DNA of 64,000 bases from Palsa-870 sp035937155 (GTDB taxonomy: Bacteria; Chloroflexota; Dormibacteria; Dormibacterales; Dormibacteraceae): the NCBI GenBank assembly GCA_035937155.1, contig DASYVJ010000077.1, positions 1-64,000 on the forward strand. The letters run 5' to 3'. The translations under genes were made by a program, and so were the position numbers. The notes beneath the pieces were generated by a model. The model saw only the letters and a program-made list of their open reading frames with translations, searched no databases and had not been told where the DNA came from. Of this stretch, positions 25,974 to 33,526 are shown piece by piece (within the stretch, counting starts at the first letter, position 1; every line of letters begins with the position of its first letter).

Positions 25974-26154
25974 CATGGTCCCGTTCGGAAATCCCCGTCG
26001 GACCTTTGGCGTCTAGGCCGCCCATCTGCGTTGTCGCCTCCTGCGCGCGCTCGGTCGCGCATGACGGATGCGCTCCCTCACGTGCTCGTCGGCTCCTAGC
26101 ATCTGGGCAGCCGATCCGCCAAATCTCTCGACGTGGATTCCGACCGTGACCATG
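25974..26154. repeat. Inverted-repeat element R5 (181 bp)
   Basis: Same length, same orientation and same end motifs (CATGGTC...GACCATG) as R4. The arm differs at several places with matching changes on the other side. It starts 4 bases after the galU stop and ends 74 bases before the next start. Confidence 0.9.
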
Positions 26155-26228
26155 CATAGGGAACATCGGGCACAGGGCTATACTGGAATACGCTCAATGA
26201 GCCGATTCCCCGCCCGAGTGAATTACCT

Positions 26229-26498
26229 ATGGCTGTATCAGGAAGAAGAAGATTCGACGACGACAAAGTTGTCAAATATGAGACCGCGGAGAAGGACTTC
26301 GAGGTTGAGGTTTCGCGCACCCTCAACAAATGGTGCGTCACGGTCTATCAGCTGCCGGACAAGCAGATCCTGGTCCAGGACTTTTTCCCGGAGCGCTGGA
26401 AGGCGCTCGCGCGCGCGCAGGACTTCATTCGCCTCCTGAACCAGCGTAAGAAGAAGGAAGAGGAAGGCCTCGCAGCTTCCACCGACGACGACTATTGA
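26229..26498 (+). CDS. Hypothetical small acidic/basic protein (89 aa)
   Basis: ATG 26229. The sequence starts AVSGRRRFDDDKVVKYET, then reads EVSRTLNKWCVTVYQLPDKQILVQDFFPERW and ends with a charged coiled helix, LNQRKKKEEEGLAAS. One predicted beta-hairpin and a C-terminal helix; a single cysteine. The ORF is compact and looks conserved in style, but I do not recognise the family. R5 lies upstream and R6 begins within its stop codon. Confidence 0.65.
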   Translation: MAVSGRRRFDDDKVVKYETAEKDFEVEVSRTLNKWCVTVYQLPDKQILVQDFFPERWKALARAQDFIRLLNQRKKKEEEGLAASTDDDY

Positions 26499-26697
26499 GT
26501 CGCGGCCGGAACCCCTCGACGGATCTTCGGCGCCCATCCGGCCCATCTCCGGGTTCAGCTCCTGCGCTGCTCGCTCACGCGTGAACGGACGCGCTCGCTC
26601 CGCTGCTCGTCGCCACCACTGGGGTCCCCGCGGCGCAGCCGCGGGAGGGCGCCCCTGGATCACCGAATCTCTCGCCGAGGGTTTCCGTCCGCGCCTC
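26497..26697. repeat. Inverted-repeat element R6 (201 bp)
   Basis: Left arm GAGTCGCGGCCGGAACCCC and right arm GGGTTTCCGTCCGCGCCTC; inner arm blocks are CTCGACGGATCTTCGG and CCGAATCTCTCGCCGAG, as in R2. The hairpin CGCGGC-GCA-GCCGCG (26629-26643) takes the place of CATGAC-GAA-GTCATG in R2. The central hairpin is CGCGT-GAACGG-ACGCG, where R4 has CGCAT...ATGCG. Confidence 0.87.
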
Positions 26698-26720
26698 GGT
26701 CTAGGTAGAATTCTGCGCTC

Positions 26721-26945
26721 GTGAACTGGGCTGTTCTGCGCCGGGAGTGGGGTGCGGTCACGTTCGTCCTGACCGTTGTCGTGGGCATGATCATCGTGCC
26801 GCTTGCGCTGTTCCTCGCGAATCAGGGACCTGGACCGATCACCGTTCCCTCAACCCCGACGGTGACCAGCCCGGTGGCGAGCTCCGCGCAGACGGCAAGT
26901 CCGGCGAGAACGTCGCCCTCCCCGTCTCCTTCGCACTCTCCTTAA
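26721..26945 (+). CDS. Small single-pass membrane protein with Ser/Pro/Thr tail
   Basis: 74 residues from GTG 26721. WAVLRREWGAVTF precedes one clear membrane helix (VLTVVVGMIIVPLALFLA) and is followed by a low-complexity tail of Pro, Ser, Thr and Ala (ITVPSTPTV...SPSPSPSHSP), probably extracellular. The function is unknown. It is convergent with the next gene, 8 bases away. Confidence 0.55.
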   Translation: MNWAVLRREWGAVTFVLTVVVGMIIVPLALFLANQGPGPITVPSTPTVTSPVASSAQTASPARTSPSPSPSHSP

Positions 26946-26953
26946 AAGGTGCG

Positions 26954-27490
26954 CTAGCCGGCGAACTGCCAGAGCAGCCGCTCGCCGTTCGGCTGCACGA
27001 TGTCCTCGAGCGGCAGCATCAGCTCGGCGACCGACTTCTGCTCGGCGCTGACGCGCATCTCGATCACCTCGGAGAGTCGGAGGTGGGCGACCATCGCGCA
27101 ATCGCGCAGGAAGGTGAAGACGACCGGGCGCACGAGGTTCATGACGTAGTCCGCCAGCTGGGCGCCGTCCGAGAGAGTCTGGCCCTTCGCGACGCGGTCC
27201 CGAAACGCGAGCACCACGACCTCGTCGCTCAACATCACCGGGTCGCTCCAGGCATACGCCGATGACTCGGTTCCGCTGAGCAGCTGAAGGAGCTCGGCGA
27301 GCCTTCGCATCGGCGGCTCCGGACCCTCGATGAGAAAGGGGACGTCGCGCTGAGGTTCGTTAAATTGCTGGGCGCGGTATTGCGCCGTGAATCCCAGGTC
27401 TGAGATCCCGGCAAACGGTGCTGGGACCTTGATCGTCATCTCGCCTAGTCGAGGGCTGCTGGGACGCATCTTGTGGCTTTCGCCTTCCAT
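26954..27490 (-). CDS. Hypothetical protein (178 aa)
   Basis: ATG 27490 or one of two internal ATGs (before RPSSPRLGE or TIKVPAPFAG). The sequence has a mixed alpha/beta pattern: FAGISDLGFTAQYRAQQF, then VMLSDEVVVLAFRDRVA and SDGAQLADYVMNLVRPVVFTFLRDC. No signal, membrane segment or catalytic motif is evident. I do not recognise the family. It lies alone between convergent and divergent neighbours, with palindromic repeat P2 just upstream. Confidence 0.6.
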   Translation of the reverse strand: MEGESHKMRPSSPRLGEMTIKVPAPFAGISDLGFTAQYRAQQFNEPQRDVPFLIEGPEPPMRRLAELLQLLSGTESSAYAWSDPVMLSDEVVVLAFRDRVAKGQTLSDGAQLADYVMNLVRPVVFTFLRDCAMVAHLRLSEVIEMRVSAEQKSVAELMLPLEDIVQPNGERLLWQFAG

Positions 27491-27558
27491 GGCCTATTAA
27501 CGCACGGAGGCCCCCAAAATGTCCCTGCCGAACGGGAATGCATAAGAGTGTCCCCCTA

Positions 27559-27670
27559 CCCGCTGGCTTCGCCGGCGACCTCCCCGGCGAGCGGGGAGGT
27601 GAATCTGCCCGCTCGTACTGCCACCCGCCGGCTGCGCCGGCGACCTCCCCGGCTAGCGGGGAGGTGAATT
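27559..27670. repeat. Tandem palindromic repeat P2 (two 47-bp units, 65-bp period)
   Basis: Units 27559-27605 and 27624-27670 differ at 4 positions by eye. Each holds two hairpins: GCCGGC-tgc-GCCGGC (imperfect in unit 1) and ACCTCCCCGG...CGGGGAGGT. It occupies the gap before the CoA-transferase gene. It resembles the palindromic intergenic repeats scattered in many GC-rich genomes. Confidence 0.75.
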
Positions 27671-27687
27671 AGTCCGAGAATTGGTGC

Positions 27688-28836
27688 ATGCCGCTCAGTG
27701 GAATCCGCGTTCTCGACTTGACGCGGCTGTTGCCTGGCGCTTTCTGCACCATGCTCCTGGCGGACATGGGGGCGGACGTGATCAAGGTCGAGGATCCCGA
27801 CCGCGGCGATTACATGCGCTGGACGCCGCCGCTGGTCGACGGTCAGAGCGTCCTGTTCAATGCCCTGAACAGGAACAAGCGAAGCCTGGCCCTGAATCTG
27901 AAAGTGGCGAACGGTCGCGACCTGCTGCTGCGGTTGGTCGAGCAGGCCGACGTCCTGGTCGAAGGCAACCGGCCTGGCGTGATGAAGCGACTCGGCCTCG
28001 GTTGGGACGTCCTGCACGCTCGCAACCCACGCCTCGTTATGTGCTCGATCACCGGATACGGCCAGGATGGCCCCTTCGCCGCTCGAGCCGGGCACGACCT
28101 GAACTACATGGCGACAGCGGGAGGCCTTGGACTCAACGGCGAGAAGGGCGGGCCGCCCGTGCCGCTGGCGGTCCAGGTAGCGGACATCGGAGGCGGCGGC
28201 CTGCAGCCGGCGGTTGCCATCCTCGGCGCGCTTGTCGCGACGCAGCGCGGCGCCGAGGGTCGCTGGCTCGACGTGTCGATGACCGACGGCGCCGTGAGCT
28301 GGCTGGCCATGGCATTTGCGGCACGCGGCGGCGGGGAGGAAGTCGCGCGTGGCGATCAGCGGCTGGCCGGCCGCCACGCGTGCTACCGCGTGTACGCCTG
28401 CAAGGGTGGAGGCTTCTACAGCGTCGGCGCGCTCGAGCCGAAGTTCTGGGCTGCGCTCTGCGTCGCCGTCGGCCGGCCACACCTGTTCGGGCTCCAGTTC
28501 GCGGAAGGCACCGAAGGACAGGAGGTGCACCGGGAGATGGAGGAGGTGTTTGCCTCACGTACTCGATCGGAGTGGGAGGGGCAGCTGGCCGGCCTGGACG
28601 CCTGCTGCGAACCGGTCCTGGACCTGGATGAGGTGTCTTCGCACCCGCAGGTCGTGGCACGCCGGCTGATTCAGAACCGCAAGTCCGGCGTCGAGGTCCG
28701 CCCGGCCGTGCAGGTGCGCGATGACTGGCGGCGCCGAGATGCGCCCGGCCTGGGCGAGCATACGGCCGAGGTACTGGCCGAGGTCGGGGTGGCGGCGCAG
28801 GAGCTGGAAGGTCTCCGCCGCAAGGGAGTTATCTAG
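27688..28836 (+). CDS. CaiB/BaiF CoA-transferase, AMACR-like
   Basis: 382 residues. Family III blocks: GIRVLDLTRLLPGAFCTMLLADMGADVIKVEDP, then RNKRSLALNLK and ADVLVEGNRPGVMKRLGLG, SITGYGQDGP, and AGHDLNYMATAG, which is the His-Asp region of alpha-methylacyl-CoA racemases. WLDVSMTDGAV follows. It either racemises 2-methyl-branched acyl-CoAs or moves CoA between acids; the GHDLNY context favours racemase. Branched-chain acyl-CoA handling fits the dehydrogenases and mutases elsewhere in the window. ATG 27688. Confidence 0.88.
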   Translation: MPLSGIRVLDLTRLLPGAFCTMLLADMGADVIKVEDPDRGDYMRWTPPLVDGQSVLFNALNRNKRSLALNLKVANGRDLLLRLVEQADVLVEGNRPGVMKRLGLGWDVLHARNPRLVMCSITGYGQDGPFAARAGHDLNYMATAGGLGLNGEKGGPPVPLAVQVADIGGGGLQPAVAILGALVATQRGAEGRWLDVSMTDGAVSWLAMAFAARGGGEEVARGDQRLAGRHACYRVYACKGGGFYSVGALEPKFWAALCVAVGRPHLFGLQFAEGTEGQEVHREMEEVFASRTRSEWEGQLAGLDACCEPVLDLDEVSSHPQVVARRLIQNRKSGVEVRPAVQVRDDWRRRDAPGLGEHTAEVLAEVGVAAQELEGLRRKGVI

Positions 28837-29426
28837 CGCCGCGCCAGCTGCTTCCACAGGTACTCCACCTGCTGCTTCGTGGCCTCACGGGGGCCGCTGT
28901 TGTCGATCAAGTGGTGAGCCAGCATCTTTTTTTCTTCAATCGGCATCTGTGCGGCGATCATCGTCCGAGCCCTGTCGTCGCTGAGGCCCCGCCCTTCAAT
29001 GAGCCGCTGCAGCTGCAGCTTTTCGGGCACATACACCAGCACAACAGTCGAGTAAAGCCGCTCCAGACCGTTCTCGAAAAGCAGCGGCACATCCTGCACG
29101 ACGACCTCGGCACCCCGCCGCGCGGCCTCGGCGGTACGCGCCGCCATCCACTCCCGCACGAGCGGATGCATGATCGCGTTCAATCGGTGGCGGGCGTCCA
29201 TGGAGTGGAAAACCAATTCGCCGAGCTTCGCCCGATCGATGCGATCGTCCCGAACATATTCGGGCCCGAATTCACGGACCACAGCCTCGAAGCCAGGACT
29301 GCCCGGCTCATACACGGCATGGCTGGCCTCGTCCGCGTCGATCACTTCCGCGCCGAGGTCGCGCAGCATCGCCGACACCGTGGATTTCCCGGAGCCGACG
29401 CCGCCCGTCACCCCAATGAGTTTCAA
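28833..29426 (-). CDS. coaE: Dephospho-CoA kinase
   Basis: 197 residues. P-loop GVTGGVGSGKST at the N-terminus, then VIDADEASHAVYEPGSPG, HPLVREWM and VVVQDVPLLFENGLE, all CoaE blocks. It phosphorylates the 3' hydroxyl of dephospho-CoA, the last step of CoA synthesis. It is convergent with the CoA-transferase (4-base overlap) and divergent from fixC (9 bases between starts). Confidence 0.94.
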   Translation of the reverse strand: MKLIGVTGGVGSGKSTVSAMLRDLGAEVIDADEASHAVYEPGSPGFEAVVREFGPEYVRDDRIDRAKLGELVFHSMDARHRLNAIMHPLVREWMAARTAEAARRGAEVVVQDVPLLFENGLERLYSTVVLVYVPEKLQLQRLIEGRGLSDDRARTMIAAQMPIEEKKMLAHHLIDNSGPREATKQQVEYLWKQLARR

Positions 29427-29435
29427 TTTGCGTGA

Positions 29436-30749
29436 ATGGCTGACGACGAGAAGTTCGATGCGGTGATCGTCGGGGCCGGTCCGGCGGGCTCGGCCGCGGC
29501 GATCACGATGGCCAAGGCCGGACTACAGGTCGCGCTGCTGGAGCGTGGAATCAAGCCGGGCTCCAAGAACGTCATGGGCGGCATCCTCTACAACCACTAC
29601 CTCGAAGAGATCGTAGGCGACATCTGGAAGGAGGCTCCGCTCGAGCGGCCCATCATCGAGGAGCGGCGGTGGATGATGACGTCCGAAGCGGCTATCGGGC
29701 TCGACTACAAGAATCTCCGCAACAAGACCAACCCTCACTCATATTCGGTCCTGAGAGCACCGTTCGACGCGTGGTTTGCGGAGCAGGCCGAGAAGGCCGG
29801 CGCAATCGTCGTGCCCGAGACGGTGGTCGATCGCCTCATCGTCAAGAACAGCCGGGTCATAGGCGTCGGGACCGGCCGCGGTGACGACGTCTATGCGGAT
29901 GTCGTGATCGTCTGCGAAGGCATCGGGCTGGGCGCCGGGCTGCTGGAGAAGACGGTGATCAACGGGAAGCCTCTGCGCCGCAAGCTGCGTCCGAACGAGG
30001 TCGCGATGGCGGTCAAAGAGATCATGCAGCTCGACCCGCGGCTGATCGAAGAGCGATTCAACTGCGAGCCAGGAGAAGGCTGCACCATCGAGTGCTTCGG
30101 CGACTCGACGATGGGCATGGCCGGGTTCATGTTCATCTACACGAACAAGGAGACTCTTTCGGTAGGTGGGGGGGCGCTGCTCAGTCAGTTCAACGAGACG
30201 CTGCGCAGTCCCAACGACCTGATGGAGCACTTCAAGAACCACCCCACAGTCAAGCCGCTGCTGCGTGGCGCCGAGACCGTCGAGTACCTCGCGCACCTGA
30301 TCCCCGAGGGCGGACATCGAGGTATCCCGAAGGTCTACGGCCCCGGCTACCTGGTGTGCGGCGACGCGGCAATGCTCTCGAATCCGGTCCACCGCGAAGG
30401 CTCGAACCTCGCCATGGAGTCAGGCCGGCTCGCCGGCGAGACGGTGATCCACTGCAAGGAGATTGACGACTTCTCGGAGCGCCGCCTCGCCGAGTACAAA
30501 GGCAGGCTCGACAACTCCTGGATCATGGCCGACATGAGGAAGTACGACGGCGCGGTGCCGCTGCTCGAACACAATCCGCAGATGCTGACCAAGTACCCGC
30601 AGGTGCTCGACCGCGCGCTCGATGAGTTTTTCCGCGTCGACGGCGCATCGAAGTGGGAAAAGCAGTCGAAGATCCTGAAGACGCTGCGCAAGGAAGGGAT
30701 GTTCAGGATGGGCTTGGACACACTGAAAGCCCTGTGGACCATGAAATAG
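29436..30749 (+). CDS. fixC: FixC-type electron-transfer-flavoprotein:quinone oxidoreductase
   Basis: 437 residues. FAD motif VIVGAGPAGSAAAI at the N-terminus, then GSKNVMGGILYNHYLEEI, characteristic of FixC, and a second FAD block, GDAAMLSNPVHREGSNLAMESG. The C-terminus ends without the ferredoxin domain of mitochondrial ETF-QO; that part is normally the separate FixX. It passes electrons from ETF, reduced by acyl-CoA dehydrogenases such as the three in this window, to quinone. No fixX follows: an IS481 element sits 35 bases downstream, then an unrelated gene on the other strand. The partner genes fixA and fixB are also not here. Confidence 0.9.
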   Translation: MADDEKFDAVIVGAGPAGSAAAITMAKAGLQVALLERGIKPGSKNVMGGILYNHYLEEIVGDIWKEAPLERPIIEERRWMMTSEAAIGLDYKNLRNKTNPHSYSVLRAPFDAWFAEQAEKAGAIVVPETVVDRLIVKNSRVIGVGTGRGDDVYADVVIVCEGIGLGAGLLEKTVINGKPLRRKLRPNEVAMAVKEIMQLDPRLIEERFNCEPGEGCTIECFGDSTMGMAGFMFIYTNKETLSVGGGALLSQFNETLRSPNDLMEHFKNHPTVKPLLRGAETVEYLAHLIPEGGHRGIPKVYGPGYLVCGDAAMLSNPVHREGSNLAMESGRLAGETVIHCKEIDDFSERRLAEYKGRLDNSWIMADMRKYDGAVPLLEHNPQMLTKYPQVLDRALDEFFRVDGASKWEKQSKILKTLRKEGMFRMGLDTLKALWTMK

Positions 30750-30752
30750 AGT

Positions 30753-30784
30753 CCCCTCTCCTGCGCAGCGGGAGAGGGTTAGGG
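30753..30784. repeat. Palindromic repeat P3, interrupted by the IS
   Basis: CCCCTCTCC-tgcgcagc-GGGAGAGGG followed by TTAGGG. After the IS the sequence resumes GGTTAGGGTGAGGG, so the intact hairpin-plus-tail was the insertion target. It lies just after fixC and could serve as its terminator. Confidence 0.78.
30777..30784. repeat. Target-site duplication, left copy (GGTTAGGG)
   Basis: Eight bases directly before the left end of the IS, repeated exactly at 31909-31916. Perfect copies indicate a fairly recent insertion. Confidence 0.85.
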
Positions 30785-31908
30785 TGTCCTATCCCCGAGT
30801 TCTCGCGACGCTTCAAGGGGCTGGCGTGAAAAAGGCGACGGCGCCAATCTGTGGGTTGTTGCAAGACCTACAGAGGGAGGCGCCGCCATGTCCAATGATG
30901 ACGTTCTGTTCCGTTTCCGCTTGCGCGTGATGGCCTTGGCCAGGCAGCTCGGGAGCGTGCGCGCTGCCTGCCGGCTGATGGATGTTCACCCGTCGACCTT
31001 CTATCGCTGGCGCCGGCAGATGGAGCTCTATGGAACCGACATGCTGCGGCCACGAGAGCGCCGGCAGCCCCGGATGCCGAATGCGATCTCGGTCATCGTG
31101 GAGAGACAGATCATCGCCTTTGCCCTGGGCCATCCTGGCTTCGGACCCCTGCGCATCGCGGCCGAGTTGCAACGGCCCAAGTGGGGCGGTCTGAAGCTCT
31201 CGGCCAATGGGGTTTGGCGGGTTCTTCGCCGTAATGGCCTGAACCGACGCCGCCAACGACTGGCCTTGCTCAGCGGTGCCATCGCCGCCCCCGAGCCAGT
31301 GCCAGCGGTGCCGGCCCCCGAACGCCACCTCGATGTCAACCATCCGGGCCAGCTGATTCAGATGGACTGCTTTTTCATCGGCCGGCTGAGCACCCGCAAA
31401 GGCATTGTCTGGCAGTACACCGCCATCGATGTCGTCTCGGCCTACACCTGGGCGGAGCTGCATGTCACCCCGAGCCAGCCTTCCAAGACTTGGATTTCTG
31501 CCCTGGCTCGTCGCGTCGCCAGCGACCTGGCCGCCAAGGGTATGCGGCTCGAGGCCGTCATGACCGACAACGCATCCGAGTTCTCGTCGCGGGAGTTCGA
31601 GGAGACGCTGGCCCAACTCGCCGTCAAACACGTGTTTATTCGTCCAGGTCGGCCGCAGACCAATGGTTGTGTCGAGCGGGTCCAGGGGACCATCCTCCAG
31701 GAGTGCTGGAAGCCAGTCTTTGCTCGCCATCTCGTTCTTTTGCCCACCGGCCTGAGCCAAGAGCTGAACGCCTACTTGGGCTACTACAACCATGACCGTG
31801 CCCACAACGGCAGATGGACTCGCGGACGCACACCGGCCATCGCTCTCAAAGACCACCACCAGCAGGCTCCGGTCTCATGAGTCGTCGCATCAACTCGGAG
31901 ACAGGACA
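30785..31908 (+). mobile_element. Intact IS481-family insertion sequence (1124 bp)
   Basis: The terminal inverted repeats are 17 bases long: TGTCCTATCCCCGAGTT at 30785 and its imperfect complement AACTCGGAGACAGGACA ending at 31908, matching at 15 of 17 positions and starting with TGT as usual for IS481. They are flanked by perfect 8-base direct repeats. It carries one full-length transposase gene. No internal stop or truncation is visible, so it is probably still active. Confidence 0.93.
30888..31880 (+). CDS. IS481-family DDE transposase
   Basis: 330 residues. The N-terminal helix-turn-helix region (LGSVRAACRLMDVHPSTFYRW) binds the terminal repeats. The rve-type integrase core has Asp160 in QMDCFFIG, Asp227 in MTDNASEF and Glu263 in NGCVERVQGT, with RPGRPQTNG just before the Glu as in IS481/IS3 enzymes. 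GGGAGG eight bases before ATG 30888 is a good ribosome binding site. There is no frameshift, unlike IS3. Confidence 0.95.
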   Translation: MSNDDVLFRFRLRVMALARQLGSVRAACRLMDVHPSTFYRWRRQMELYGTDMLRPRERRQPRMPNAISVIVERQIIAFALGHPGFGPLRIAAELQRPKWGGLKLSANGVWRVLRRNGLNRRRQRLALLSGAIAAPEPVPAVPAPERHLDVNHPGQLIQMDCFFIGRLSTRKGIVWQYTAIDVVSAYTWAELHVTPSQPSKTWISALARRVASDLAAKGMRLEAVMTDNASEFSSREFEETLAQLAVKHVFIRPGRPQTNGCVERVQGTILQECWKPVFARHLVLLPTGLSQELNAYLGYYNHDRAHNGRWTRGRTPAIALKDHHQQAPVS

Positions 31909-31916
31909 GGTTAGGG
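31909..31916. repeat. Target-site duplication, right copy (GGTTAGGG)
   Basis: Exact copy of 30777-30784 immediately after the right end of the IS; the interrupted repeat continues TGAGGG. Confidence 0.85.
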
Positions 31917-31934
31917 TGAGGGCCGCGAAAGCAG

Positions 31935-33440
31935 TTACTTGCCGACGCTGACCTGGATGGTGTGGTAGCCGCTGGCGCCGCTCGGATAACTGGCTGCGCT
32001 GCCCCGGTCCTGGAGAGCGCCCGTGCCGTCGGTCGCACGCACCACAAGCGTGTAAGCGCCTTCTCGGGCCGGTGTCCAGTCTGCCTTCCACAGCACCCAG
32101 GTCAGTGGCGAGAGCGGCGCGCCGAACGGCGCCGTGTTCCAGGTTGAGCCGCCGTCAGTGCTGTACTCGACCTTGCTGATCCCGCGCGTGCCGCCGAACG
32201 CCACGCCAGTGATGGAGATCGGCCCGAGCTTGAGCAGGTCGCCGTCCTTGGGCACGTCGGTGCGCGCCGTGGTTTTGACGATAGCGTTGTGGTCCCAGCC
32301 CTGCTGCTCCCAGTAACCGCCGCTCTCATGGTTCACCAGCTCGATGCTGTCGAGCCATTTCGGCCCTTTCATCCCGTAGTGCCCTGGGATGATCATGCGG
32401 GCGGGATAGCCGTGGCTCGTGGGCAGCGGTGCACCGTCGAGGTCATAGGCGACCAGGATCTCGGGAGCTGCATCGACCAGGCTCATCGGCACGCTTTCCG
32501 AGTACCCGTCTCGAGCTTTGAACGCGACCCACGTACCCTCAGGCTTGGGCCCGGTCATCGCGAGCAGCTCGCGCAGCCTCACCCCGGTGAAGCTGCCAGT
32601 GCTCATCAAGCTGCCCCCGACGTTGTTGCTGATGCACTCCATGGTCACGTACTCGCTGGCGCCGGGCAGCGCCCGGAGGTCGGACAGCGACAGTCGCATC
32701 GGCCGGCTGACCATGCCGCCCACGTTGAGTGTCCAGCCCTGGGCATTGATCACGGGGTCGCTGAAGTTTTTCGACACGACGTAGAAGTTGCCGGCAGGGG
32801 TGATTTCCGGAGATGGCCCGCGGAGTCCTGCCTCTGGTGGGTTGAAGATCGCGCTGTACCAATCCGGCCCGAGCCTGAACGCGAGCACGCCGAGGCTGAC
32901 CGCGCCAATCGTTAGGGGCAGCGTGCCCAGGAATCGGCGCCGCCCGGCGTCCGCCGGTACGGCGCCGCCAGGTCCGCCGGCCAGCTGCAGGACCACGCTG
33001 TAAACGGCGAACAGCGCCGCCCAGATCAGGGGCGTTGCGGGTCCGTCGTTCAAGCCCAGGAACCCCGTGCCGCAAAGCGGCAGGAGGACGCCGCTCACGA
33101 CCAGCCAGCCGATCCCGGCGAACCCGAGCGCCAGGTACTGCGAATGCCAGCGCCGGCTCCCCAGGGCCCAGGCCGAGCCAAGCACGCCCAGCCCGACGAC
33201 CATCGCCACGATCAGGCCGAGCTCCTCGACCACCTTGCCGGCGTGCTGGAGTGTGTCGATCAGGAAGCCGAAGGCGGGGCCGGGCATCAGTGACAGGAGC
33301 GGCTGGTTGAGCAGCTGAGGCAGCGGCCGGAGCCCTAAGAGAAGCTGCGCCAGGTACATGAGGGCGACGAGCGCCAGGCCGGCGATCGCGCCCCAGCCGA
33401 ATCCGCGAAGCGCCACCTGGCGGCTGGTGAGCCCATTCAT
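31935..33440 (-). CDS. Membrane-anchored molybdopterin oxidoreductase (sulfite-oxidase family)
   Basis: About 501 residues from ATG 33440. Residues 1-190 hold about five membrane helices. The molybdopterin domain follows: FYVVSKNFSDPVINAQGW, RLSLSDLRALPG, the molybdenum-ligand cysteine in TMECISNNVGG, ARDGYSESVPM, and HGYPARMIIPGHYGMKGPKWL. The C-terminal dimerisation domain has ISKVEYSTDGGSTWN. Related enzymes oxidise sulfite or reduce sulfoxides; the multi-helix anchor suggests electron exchange with membrane carriers. The substrate is uncertain. It is divergent from the S9-FHA gene, with an 86-base gap, and its 3' end is 18 bases from the IS repeat. Confidence 0.85.
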   Translation of the reverse strand: MNGLTSRQVALRGFGWGAIAGLALVALMYLAQLLLGLRPLPQLLNQPLLSLMPGPAFGFLIDTLQHAGKVVEELGLIVAMVVGLGVLGSAWALGSRRWHSQYLALGFAGIGWLVVSGVLLPLCGTGFLGLNDGPATPLIWAALFAVYSVVLQLAGGPGGAVPADAGRRRFLGTLPLTIGAVSLGVLAFRLGPDWYSAIFNPPEAGLRGPSPEITPAGNFYVVSKNFSDPVINAQGWTLNVGGMVSRPMRLSLSDLRALPGASEYVTMECISNNVGGSLMSTGSFTGVRLRELLAMTGPKPEGTWVAFKARDGYSESVPMSLVDAAPEILVAYDLDGAPLPTSHGYPARMIIPGHYGMKGPKWLDSIELVNHESGGYWEQQGWDHNAIVKTTARTDVPKDGDLLKLGPISITGVAFGGTRGISKVEYSTDGGSTWNTAPFGAPLSPLTWVLWKADWTPAREGAYTLVVRATDGTGALQDRGSAASYPSGASGYHTIQVSVGK

Positions 33441-33526
33441 CACTACTGCTTTACCCGGAGACGATACGGCGAGGTGATTAAGTAGGCCCTTAGCGATTGC
33501 GGCTGCTGATAGCATCGAGGGACGCC

